NCBI GenBank assembly: GCA_947380655.1
Contig: CANCRX010000040.1
Span: forward strand, 1-28,788
DNA from: Alcaligenaceae bacterium
GTDB taxonomy: Bacteria; Pseudomonadota; Gammaproteobacteria; Burkholderiales; Burkholderiaceae_B
Direction of reading: 5' to 3'
DNA: 28,788 nt
How positions within the stretch are numbered: position 1 is the first letter of the stretch; every line of letters begins with the position of its first letter. This document shows positions 1 to 6,129 of the stretch, piece by piece. The notes below the pieces were generated by a model. It saw only the letters and a program-made list of their open reading frames with translations, was not told the origin of the DNA and did not search any database. Made by a program: the position numbers and the translations under genes.

Positions 1-71
1 TGGAACTGACCTGTTTTGCCAGTAATACCCTGTGTGATGACTTTAGTATTTTTGTTGATAAGAATCGACAT
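1..71 (-). CDS. sucD: Succinyl-CoA ligase alpha subunit, N-terminal fragment
   Basis: Only the first 23 or so codons are inside the window. They read MSILINKNTKVITQGITGKT and onward on the minus strand, which is the characteristic start of the ADP-forming succinyl-CoA synthetase alpha subunit. With SucC it interconverts succinyl-CoA and succinate in the TCA cycle with substrate-level phosphorylation. The ATG is at 69-71, 18 bp after the sucC stop, so the two form the usual sucCD operon. The rest of the gene, including the phosphorylated histidine, lies outside the window. Confidence 0.93.
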   Translation of the reverse strand, partial: MSILINKNTKVITQGITGKTGQF

Positions 72-89
72 ATCTGAATCCCTGGCGAA

Positions 90-1250
90 TTATTTGGCCG
101 CAGCAACAACACGGGTGGCAGCTTCAGCCATCGTGTCAGCGCTGATGATAGGCAAGCCGGACTCAGCCAGCATTTTCTTGCCCAGCTCTTCGTTGGTACC
201 TTTCATGCGGACCACGAGTGGCACGGAGAGGTTGACAGCTTTGCAAGCAGTGATCACGCCTTGGGCAATCACATCGCAACGCATGATGCCACCGAAAATG
301 TTGACCAGAATCGCTTTAACGTGCTTGTTCGCCAACATAATTTTGAAGGCTTCGGTCACGCGCTCTGCCGTCGCACTGCCACCAACGTCGAGGAAGTTTG
401 CTGGCTCGCCGCCAAACAGCTTGATGGTGTCCATCGTTGCCATAGCAAGTCCTGCACCGTTGACCAGGCAGGCGATATTGCCATCGAGCTGGATATAGGC
501 CAGCTCATGCTTGCTGGCTTCGATCTCAGCGGGGTCTTCTTCGTCGAGATCGCGGTACGCCACGATTTCTGGGTGACGGAACAACGCGTTGCTGTCGAAG
601 TTGAATTTTGCGTCAAGAGCAATGATGTCGCCCTTACCTGTCAAAACCAGTGGGTTGATTTCAGCCAGTGATGAGTCGGTATCCCAGTACGCTTTGTAGA
701 GTTTCTGGAACTCGGCTGCCGCTTTGGAAACTGAAGCCTCAGGCACACCAATACCGCGCGCCAGGTCTGTGGCTTCTGCATCGCTTAAGCCTTTAGCTGG
801 ATCGACAAACACCTTGAGGATTTTCTCTGGGTGATGCTCAGCGACTTCTTCAACGTCCATGCCACCTTCGCTGGAGGCCATGACACACACGCGCTGAGTA
901 CCACGATCGGTGACGATACCAACGTAGTATTCTTTTTTGATATCGGCGCCTTCTTCGATCAGCAGGCGACGAACTTTCTGACCCTCAGGTCCAGTCTGAT
1001 GCGTGATCAATTGCATGCCTAGGATCTCAGAGGCGTATTTACGCACTTCATCGATCGACTTCGCGACTTTTACGCCACCGCCCTTTCCGCGGCCACCTGC
1101 GTGAATCTGCGCTTTGACAACCCAAACCGGGCCGCCGAGCTTTTCAGCTGCAGCAACAGCGTCTTCGACGTTAAACACGGGAATGCCACGTGGCACGACA
1201 ACACCGAATTGTCTAAGTAGTTCCTTGCCTTGATACTCGTGGATTTTCAT
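90..1250 (-). CDS. sucC: Succinyl-CoA ligase (ADP-forming) beta subunit
   Basis: The 386-residue product has the full family length. It begins MKIHEYQGKELLRQFGV, the classic SucC start, and carries the ATP-grasp nucleotide-binding region with the glycine-rich GGRGKGGGVKV segment near residues 52-62. The C-terminal ligase domain contains NIFGGIMRCDVIAQGV near residue 318. The enzyme is cytoplasmic and works as an alpha-beta complex with SucD, encoded immediately downstream. The ATG at 1250 has a good AGGAG ribosome site about 6 bases upstream. Linkage to recA-recX through a DUF2889 gene is an arrangement I associate with Alcaligenaceae such as Bordetella. Nothing is unusual in the sequence. 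Confidence 0.97.
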   Translation of the reverse strand: MKIHEYQGKELLRQFGVVVPRGIPVFNVEDAVAAAEKLGGPVWVVKAQIHAGGRGKGGGVKVAKSIDEVRKYASEILGMQLITHQTGPEGQKVRRLLIEEGADIKKEYYVGIVTDRGTQRVCVMASSEGGMDVEEVAEHHPEKILKVFVDPAKGLSDAEATDLARGIGVPEASVSKAAAEFQKLYKAYWDTDSSLAEINPLVLTGKGDIIALDAKFNFDSNALFRHPEIVAYRDLDEEDPAEIEASKHELAYIQLDGNIACLVNGAGLAMATMDTIKLFGGEPANFLDVGGSATAERVTEAFKIMLANKHVKAILVNIFGGIMRCDVIAQGVITACKAVNLSVPLVVRMKGTNEELGKKMLAESGLPIISADTMAEAATRVVAAAK

Positions 1251-1307
1251 GGGGCTCCTGTCATTTCAGAAAAGTACGTAAAAAGGAACTGACTGCATGC
1301 TCAACAT

Positions 1308-1877
1308 CTAGCCAGTAGTCGTAGATTTTGTCTTACTCGGCAATACATACCATTGCGGATAATGCTCTTTCGTAATCTCGCCATCGAGGCGCCAGGCACG
1401 GCAGCCATCAAGATGAAAAGGTTTTCTAGCCGGATCACCACTGCCACTACGGCGTGTCATGGTCTGCACAGCAGCGGTGGGAAGTACCGCTGCCAGCTCA
1501 CTCATGTGCGTACAACCCGCAGTGCGTGCGAATCTTTCCTTGACCTGCTGGCGAAAGCCTTTAAGCAGATTCATGCCAATCAGATCTCGGTATTCGTCGG
1601 AAATCGACGTGCATACCTCACCAAAAGGCGCCGCATCATAGGCCACGACTGCATCAAGGATAGTGAAAGTTTTGTCGATTGTCACGCGCATGTGCATGTG
1701 ATGAAACGCCTCACCTGCATGGCGGACCTCACCACTGCGCCGGGTGAAATCGTAGGCTTTGCTGTCTATTAGCTCCGCCTCGATATCCCAATTGCCGTCT
1801 TCACGCTCAAAGGAATGCACCTGATACGAGCGATTGTGCATCGGTTTGCGTGGGCAGGTGGGCTCTGGAAGCGGCAT
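1308..1877 (-). CDS. DUF2889 family protein
   Basis: The 189-residue protein has the look of the DUF2889 family. It has an early HNRSYQVHSFEREDG stretch, then IEAELIDSKAYDF and a histidine-rich HAGEAFHHMHMRVTID segment around residues 52-66, followed by CTSISDEYRDLIGMNLLKGF. No signal peptide or membrane segment is visible, so it is probably cytoplasmic. The function of the family is not known to me. It lies between recX and sucC on the same strand, with about 70 bp to recX and 57 bp to sucC, so it may be cotranscribed with either. The ATG at 1877 has no clear Shine-Dalgarno sequence, so the start is less certain than the family call. Confidence 0.75.
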   Translation of the reverse strand: MPLPEPTCPRKPMHNRSYQVHSFEREDGNWDIEAELIDSKAYDFTRRSGEVRHAGEAFHHMHMRVTIDKTFTILDAVVAYDAAPFGEVCTSISDEYRDLIGMNLLKGFRQQVKERFARTAGCTHMSELAAVLPTAAVQTMTRRSGSGDPARKPFHLDGCRAWRLDGEITKEHYPQWYVLPSKTKSTTTG

Positions 1878-1948
1878 AGGGATTTAGTGTGTATTTATGA
1901 CACAGTGCAGCAAAGCCTAGAAGTATAGCGCAGGCTGACCAAATCAGA

Positions 1949-2512
1949 TCAAATGCTGTCTTCGTCAAGATTATCTTGGGGTGAACCCGCCAACGCAGCT
2001 TTCAATACCTGACGCACGATATCGTGAGAAAAACCGCGGGCTGCCAAAAAACGCGCTTGTTTGGCGTAATCGTTGGGAGTTTGCACACCGCCCTTGGAGC
2101 CAAACTTTTTGTCCCACACCCCACGCGCTCGCTCAAGCTCAGTATCTTTTAGCTGCATCCGCATCTCAGATACCTGGGCATCGGTCAGGCCTTTTTGTTT
2201 TAACTCCTGAGTAATACGCAAAGAGCCATGAATGGGCGATTTTCGGTGCACAACGCTTTGAATGACGCGCTCATCTGACTGCCAGCCTTCGCGGGTGAGC
2301 GTATCGAGCAATGCCTCAAGCTCCTCTTTCGAGTCAGCATGGGCAGTTAATTTACGCGCAAGTTCAACCCGGCTGTATTCCCTGCGCGACAACAAACTAA
2401 CGGCCCGGGCTTTGAGGGAAAGGCCGGGCCGTTTTTTTGCCCCTGAACTTGGAACAAAATCCTCATCATCCTCGTCAGAGGATGATGTAAAACATGAATC
2501 AGAATGAATCAC
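1949..2512 (-). CDS. recX: Regulatory protein RecX
   Basis: The 187-residue protein carries the RecX helical repeats, starting at LSLKARAVSLLSRREYSRVELARKL (about residues 31-55), then EELEALLDTLTREGWQSDERVIQSVV and the C-terminal FLAARGFSHDIVRQVLKAA. RecX binds RecA filaments and inhibits recombinase activity. It follows recA by 15 bp and should share its SOS-controlled transcript. The first roughly 30 residues are an Asp/Ser-rich tail (SSSDEDDEDF) not needed for the fold. A stop lies just upstream of the GTG at 2512 in this frame and there is no obvious ribosome site, so translation may be weak or coupled to recA. Two strong DNA inverted repeats overlap the 5' coding region and are listed separately. 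Confidence 0.93.
   Translation of the reverse strand: MIHSDSCFTSSSDEDDEDFVPSSGAKKRPGLSLKARAVSLLSRREYSRVELARKLTAHADSKEELEALLDTLTREGWQSDERVIQSVVHRKSPIHGSLRITQELKQKGLTDAQVSEMRMQLKDTELERARGVWDKKFGSKGGVQTPNDYAKQARFLAARGFSHDIVRQVLKAALAGSPQDNLDEDSI
2399..2438 (+). terminator. Terminator-like hairpin with T-run inside recX
   Basis: A perfect 10-bp stem pairs 2399-2408 (AACGGCCCGG) with 2424-2433 (CCGGGCCGTT). Four more pairs form inside it (2410-2413 with 2419-2422). On the plus strand it runs directly into seven T residues at 2432-2438. It therefore has the form of an intrinsic terminator for transcription antisense to recX. Read on the minus strand the same stem lies about 80-114 nt into recX and is followed only by a weak U-rich stretch, so there it could act as an attenuator or pause site at most. 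The structure is seen directly; the function is inference. Confidence 0.6.
2464..2487 (-). repeat. Perfect 10-bp inverted repeat at recX 5' end
   Basis: CATCATCCTC (2464-2473) and GAGGATGATG (2478-2487) are perfect reverse complements separated by a 4-base loop. In the recX message this hairpin forms 26-49 nt from the GTG start, within the codons for the acidic tail. On the minus strand it is followed by AGGATTTTG, which is only slightly U-rich, so a terminator role is doubtful. Together with the hairpin at 2399-2433 it could reduce recX expression relative to recA. Confidence 0.6.
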
Positions 2513-2527
2513 TACTTAACTCAACGA

Positions 2528-3643
2528 TCAGAGTTCGTCTGCATCGGGTTCCTCAGCTGCGGCTGCCGGCGCACTCGCGGCTTTTGAAGCCTTTGCTGGT
2601 TTTGCAGCAGGTACACCACCCGCTCTGGGCGCAACGCCGAGTTTTTCACGGACACGGTTTTCAATCTCAATAGCCATGGCGGGACGCTCACGCAGGTATT
2701 CACGGACATTGTCCTTACCCTGACCAATGCGCTCGCCGTTGTAACTAAACCATGCACCCGCTTTGTCGACGATACCGGCTGTTACGCCCAGATCGATGAT
2801 CTCGCCCTCGCGTGAAATACCGGCACCGTACATGATGTCGAATTCTGCTTGTTTAAAGGGAGGAGCGATTTTGTTTTTAACAACCTTGACACGGGTTTCG
2901 TTACCAACAACCTCCTCACCCTTCTTGATCGCGCCAATGCGACGGATATCCAGACGGACTGAAGAATAGAATTTCAAGGCATTACCACCCGTCGTAGTCT
3001 CGGGATTGCCGAACATCACACCGATTTTCATGCGGATCTGGTTAATAAAGATCACCATGCAATTGGTGCGCTTAATACTAGCGGTGAGCTTGCGCAGGGC
3101 CTGGCTCATCAAACGTGCTTGCAATCCAGGCAGAGAGTCACCCATTTCGCCTTCGATTTCTGCTTTGGGAACCAGCGCTGCGACGGAGTCAATCACGATC
3201 AGATCGACCGAACCCGAACGCACGAGCGCATCGGTGATCTCAAGCGCCTGCTCGCCCGTATCTGGCTGGGAAATCAGCAAATCCGTGAGGTTAACGCCGA
3301 GTTTTGAGGCGTACTGGACATCCAGGGCATGCTCTGCATCGATAAACGCGCAGGTCCCGCCGACTTTTTGCATTTCTGCGATGACCTGCAGGGTCAGTGT
3401 GGTTTTACCAGAGGACTCTGGACCATAGATCTCTACAACACGACCACGTGGCAAACCACCGACGCCCAAAGCGATATCGAGCCCGAGCGAACCGGTCGAG
3501 ACAACCTGAATATCGTGTTCGACCTCATTGTCGCCATAACGCATGATCGACCCTTTGCCGAACTGCTTTTCAATCTGAGAAAGTGCAGCTGCGAGTGCTT
3601 TGCCTTTTTCGGAAGAGCCGGCCTTGAGGGTTTTATCGTCCAT
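2528..3643 (-). CDS. recA: Recombinase RecA
   Basis: The 371-residue product is full length. It contains the Walker A motif GPESSGKTT at residues 74-82, the DALVRSGSVDLIVIDSVAALVP Walker B region, the loop EGEMGDSLPGLQARLMSQALRKL, the loop GNPETTTGGNALKFYSSVRLDIRR, and an acidic C-terminal tail ending EEPDADEL. RecA forms filaments on single-stranded DNA, catalyses strand exchange and triggers LexA self-cleavage. The ATG at 3643 has an AAGGAT ribosome site about 8 bases upstream. An Ala/Pro-rich linker (PAKASKAASAPAAAAEE) precedes the tail, as is common in betaproteobacteria. Regulation by LexA is supported by the SOS box at 3750-3769. Confidence 0.98.
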   Translation of the reverse strand: MDDKTLKAGSSEKGKALAAALSQIEKQFGKGSIMRYGDNEVEHDIQVVSTGSLGLDIALGVGGLPRGRVVEIYGPESSGKTTLTLQVIAEMQKVGGTCAFIDAEHALDVQYASKLGVNLTDLLISQPDTGEQALEITDALVRSGSVDLIVIDSVAALVPKAEIEGEMGDSLPGLQARLMSQALRKLTASIKRTNCMVIFINQIRMKIGVMFGNPETTTGGNALKFYSSVRLDIRRIGAIKKGEEVVGNETRVKVVKNKIAPPFKQAEFDIMYGAGISREGEIIDLGVTAGIVDKAGAWFSYNGERIGQGKDNVREYLRERPAMAIEIENRVREKLGVAPRAGGVPAAKPAKASKAASAPAAAAEEPDADEL

Positions 3644-3682
3644 GAGAGATCCTTTAATGTGTAGCCGTATGAATCGGTAGTT

Positions 3683-3718
3683 TTAATGCATTTGTTTAAA
3701 TGAATGCAGTTGTTTAAA
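3683..3718. repeat. Tandem 18-bp direct repeat in the recA leader
   Basis: Two adjacent 18-bp units, TTAATGCATTTGTTTAAA at 3683-3700 and TGAATGCAGTTGTTTAAA at 3701-3718, agree at 16 of 18 positions. They lie in the roughly 95-nt untranslated leader between the recA promoter and its start codon. The role is unknown. They could be a protein-binding pair or a simple duplication. Confidence 0.7.
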
Positions 3719-3745
3719 ACCGGTAATTTCAAATTATTACATCAG

Positions 3746-3772
3746 ATTATACTGTATAAATAAACAGTGCAA
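3746..3772 (-). promoter_or_regulatory. recA SOS promoter with LexA box
   Basis: A consensus LexA box, TACTGTATAAATAAACAGTG (3750-3769; CTGT, 8 bases, ACAG), is overlapped by a sigma-70 promoter on the minus strand. The perfect -10 TATAAT is at 3751-3746 and a -35-like TTGCAC is at 3772-3767, with a spacer of 15 bp, slightly short. The operator fills the spacer, the same architecture as E. coli recA. An extra small palindrome, ACAGT-3-ACTGT, occupies 3764-3776. Transcription would start near 3739, giving a leader of about 95 nt. Confidence 0.9.
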
Positions 3773-3809
3773 CTGTTTTTATCACACATGGGGTTTATCC
3801 TTATTTGGC

Positions 3810-3847
3810 GTAAGCCTCGTAGGCAAGATGTAAGCATCGTGACAGAA
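3810..3847 (+). promoter_or_regulatory. Direct-repeat candidate operator upstream of the response regulator
   Basis: GTAAGCCTCGT (3810-3820) and GTAAGCATCGT (3830-3840) are near-identical and exactly 20 bp apart. A related GTAGGC sits between them at 3819-3824. Tandem, helically phased direct repeats are the usual binding pattern of OmpR-family regulators. Their position 58-88 bp before the regulator's start suggests autoregulation. The 18-bp stretch 3830-3847 recurs with three mismatches at 14593-14610, upstream of the MFS gene. That the regulator binds here is inference. Confidence 0.5.
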
Positions 3848-3897
3848 TAGTCATATTCGTTGGATTTTCTGACCTAACTTTGTATGGCGGCGCCCGT

Positions 3898-4587
3898 ATG
3901 CGTATCCTGATTGCCGAAGACGACAGCATTCTCGCTGACGGCCTGACACGCTCCTTGCGTAATAACGGCTATGCCGTTGATGCGGTGAGCGATGGCATAG
4001 CGGCGGACTCAGCCTTGACTGCGCAAGAGTTTGACCTGCTGATTCTAGATATCGGTCTGCCCAAAATGTCCGGCCATGATGTTCTCAGCCGGCTGCGTGC
4101 GCGCAATTCGCGACTGCCGGTACTGATCCTGACTGCGGCAGATAGCATCGAACAACGCGTCAAGGGCTTGGATCTTGGCGCCGACGACTACATGGCAAAG
4201 CCGTTTTCTCTGTCTGAGCTCGAGGCACGTGTCCGTGCACTGGCTCGCCGGGGTGCGGGCGGCGGTGCGACCATCCTGCGTCACGGTCGTCTGGTTTTTG
4301 ATCAGACGGGTCGGGTCGCACTGGTCGATGACCAAACACTCGACCTTAGCGCGCGCGAAGTCAGCCTGCTCGAAATTTTGCTGACACGCAGTGGTCGCAT
4401 GGTCAGTAAGAACCAGATTGTTGATCACTTATGCGAATGGGGCGAGGAAGTCAGCTCTAACGCCATCGAAGTCTACGTCCATCGTTTACGTAAAAAAATT
4501 GAACCAAGTGGTGTAAAAATCGCCACGGTCAGAGGACTAGGCTATTGCCTCGAGCGGGACAACAGTGCTCAGTCTGCTTCGACGTAA
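3898..4587 (+). CDS. OmpR-family response regulator (TctD/QseB-like)
   Basis: The 229-residue protein has an N-terminal receiver domain (MRILIAEDDS, with Asp8/Asp9 and the phospho-acceptor Asp51 in LLILDIGLPKMSG, and the conserved Lys in DDYMAKPFS). A C-terminal winged-helix follows, with LSAREVSLLEILLTRSGRMVSKNQIVDHL and NAIEVYVHRLRKKIEPSGVKIATVRGLGY. It is a cytoplasmic DNA-binding partner of the kinase encoded downstream, whose start overlaps this gene by 23 bp. I chose the ATG at 3898 over an upstream in-frame TTG at 3880 because MRILIAED is the standard family start. The exact target system cannot be read from the sequence, though TctD-like regulators often control carboxylate transport. 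Confidence 0.92.
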   Translation: MRILIAEDDSILADGLTRSLRNNGYAVDAVSDGIAADSALTAQEFDLLILDIGLPKMSGHDVLSRLRARNSRLPVLILTAADSIEQRVKGLDLGADDYMAKPFSLSELEARVRALARRGAGGGATILRHGRLVFDQTGRVALVDDQTLDLSAREVSLLEILLTRSGRMVSKNQIVDHLCEWGEEVSSNAIEVYVHRLRKKIEPSGVKIATVRGLGYCLERDNSAQSAST

Positions 4588-6103
4588 ACAAAAGCCTGAC
4601 GTCTCAGCCAGCGCAGAGGACAGCCCCCAGCGTCGACCCGCGACTGCAGCGCTCAACCAGGAAGCGCTGGAAATCACGCACGGCGGCTCCGAGGGGCCAA
4701 GTGATACCCCGCTCAGACGCTCATTACTAGGCGAAATTCTTGACTGGATGCTTGCCCCACTCTTTTTACTGTGGCCGATGAGCGTGGCGATCACTTATGT
4801 TGTGGCACAGAATCTGGCCAACATCCCCTATGACATGAGCTTGTCCAACGCGCTGCAAGTTCTGGGTCAGCAGTTAGAAATTGAAAATGGGCTGATTACG
4901 TTAAAAATGTCCGCGCCAGCACGGCTGGCACTGCGCACCCGTGAAAACGACGGAGTTTTCTGGAAAGCAATAGGGCCACACGGGGAATACCTGGGCGGTG
5001 ATCGGGATTTACCCACACCGGATCACACCCCTATCCACTCGAGCAATGCGGTGTATTACCAGAACGAGTCTCTCAGAGACTTTGAAATTCGTATCGCCTA
5101 TACCTGGGTCGACCTCTCGCTCAAGGATACCGGACCGGTGCTGCTGGTGGCGGCCGAGAGTACAGACCGGCGCAAACAACTCGCCAATGACATTATCAAG
5201 GGCGTGATCATTCCGCAGTTTTTTGTCCTCCCTATCGCGGTCGTGCTGATATGGTTCGGCCTGTCTCGCGGCATCTCGCCAATCAATGCGCTGCAAGGCC
5301 GACTGCGTGCGCGACGACCCGATGATCTTTCGCCGATCGATGAGAATGCTGCCCCGACAGAAATTGGTCCGCTGATCACAGCGATGAACGATCTGCTCAA
5401 AAGATTATCCGCCAACGTTCTGACACAACGCCGCTTTGTTGCCGATGCCGCACATCAACTCAAGACCCCCTTGGCCGGTCTGCGCACGCAGGCTGAACTC
5501 GCCATGCGCGATGAAACAAGCGGTGAAACACAGGCCAGTCTTCAGCAAATAGTGGCCGGAACCATCCGTGCGACCCGACTAGTCAATCAATTACTGTTAA
5601 TGGCGAACGCAGAAAATCCTGGTCAGGTTGGTATGGTCGATGTTGATTTAAATGACATCGCACGCGAGCAGACTTTGGAGTGGGTCGACCAAGCCATCAA
5701 CATGGGGATCGATCTGGGTTTCGATGCGCAAGACGATCCCATCATCATTCGAGGTCAACCGCTTTTGCTCGCTGAGGTGCTGAACAATCTGATTGACAAC
5801 GCCTTACGCTACACGCCCGCTCCGGGTCATGTGACGGTCAGTGTAAAACGCCACCTGACACAAATAATTCTGGCTGTCGAAGACACGGGACCAGGTATCG
5901 CTCTTGAGGAACGTGAGCGCGTGTTTGATCGTTTTTATCGGGTGCTAGGGACGCGCGCAGACGGCAGCGGATTAGGTTTGGCGATTGTGCGCGAGATTGC
6001 CTTGCGTCACAACGCCACGATTCATGTCATGGATTCACATAAAGATCAAAGCGCCAATGTTGGCACGCGCATTGAGATTCGATTTCCGATTCTTGATCTG
6101 TAA
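4565..6103 (+). CDS. Sensor histidine kinase (TctE-like, 2CSK_N type)
   Basis: The 512-residue membrane kinase starts at a GTG overlapping the regulator gene. A long soluble N-terminus precedes a first membrane helix at about residues 58-82, then a periplasmic sensing region of about 130 residues resembling 2CSK_N. A second helix lies at about 214-233. After a HAMP-like linker come the dimerisation/phospho-acceptor box FVADAAHQLKTPLAGLRTQ (His297), the N box NNLIDNALRYTP (Asn412), and the ATP-binding DTGPGI and GSGLGLAIV motifs. All catalytic motifs are intact. 2CSK_N sensors such as TctE respond to small carboxylates in known cases, but the ligand here is unknown. It is convergent with ttrA and is not of the TtrS type. 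Confidence 0.92.
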   Translation: MLSLLRRKQKPDVSASAEDSPQRRPATAALNQEALEITHGGSEGPSDTPLRRSLLGEILDWMLAPLFLLWPMSVAITYVVAQNLANIPYDMSLSNALQVLGQQLEIENGLITLKMSAPARLALRTRENDGVFWKAIGPHGEYLGGDRDLPTPDHTPIHSSNAVYYQNESLRDFEIRIAYTWVDLSLKDTGPVLLVAAESTDRRKQLANDIIKGVIIPQFFVLPIAVVLIWFGLSRGISPINALQGRLRARRPDDLSPIDENAAPTEIGPLITAMNDLLKRLSANVLTQRRFVADAAHQLKTPLAGLRTQAELAMRDETSGETQASLQQIVAGTIRATRLVNQLLLMANAENPGQVGMVDVDLNDIAREQTLEWVDQAINMGIDLGFDAQDDPIIIRGQPLLLAEVLNNLIDNALRYTPAPGHVTVSVKRHLTQIILAVEDTGPGIALEERERVFDRFYRVLGTRADGSGLGLAIVREIALRHNATIHVMDSHKDQSANVGTRIEIRFPILDL

Positions 6104-6129
6104 AAAAATTCATTAAGCGCCAAGGCGCT
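6102..6129 (-). terminator. Possible terminator at the end of ttrA
   Basis: AGCGCC (6116-6121) and GGCGCT (6124-6129) form a compact hairpin that overlaps the last ttrA codons. On the minus strand it is followed, after about 7 bases, by seven T residues (6108-6102). The gap between stem and T-run is longer than ideal. The convergent sensor-kinase gene ends at the same place, so only 9 bp separate the two stop codons. Confidence 0.4.

Noticed and set aside
16..671. Plus-strand open frames across sucC
   Set aside because: They are antisense to a complete, well-conserved sucC and their translations resemble no protein. They are coding shadows.
2464..2487. The recX hairpin as an intrinsic terminator of recA
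   Set aside because: The stem is perfect but on the recA transcript strand it is followed by AGGAUUUUG, without a real U-run. I list it as an inverted repeat only.
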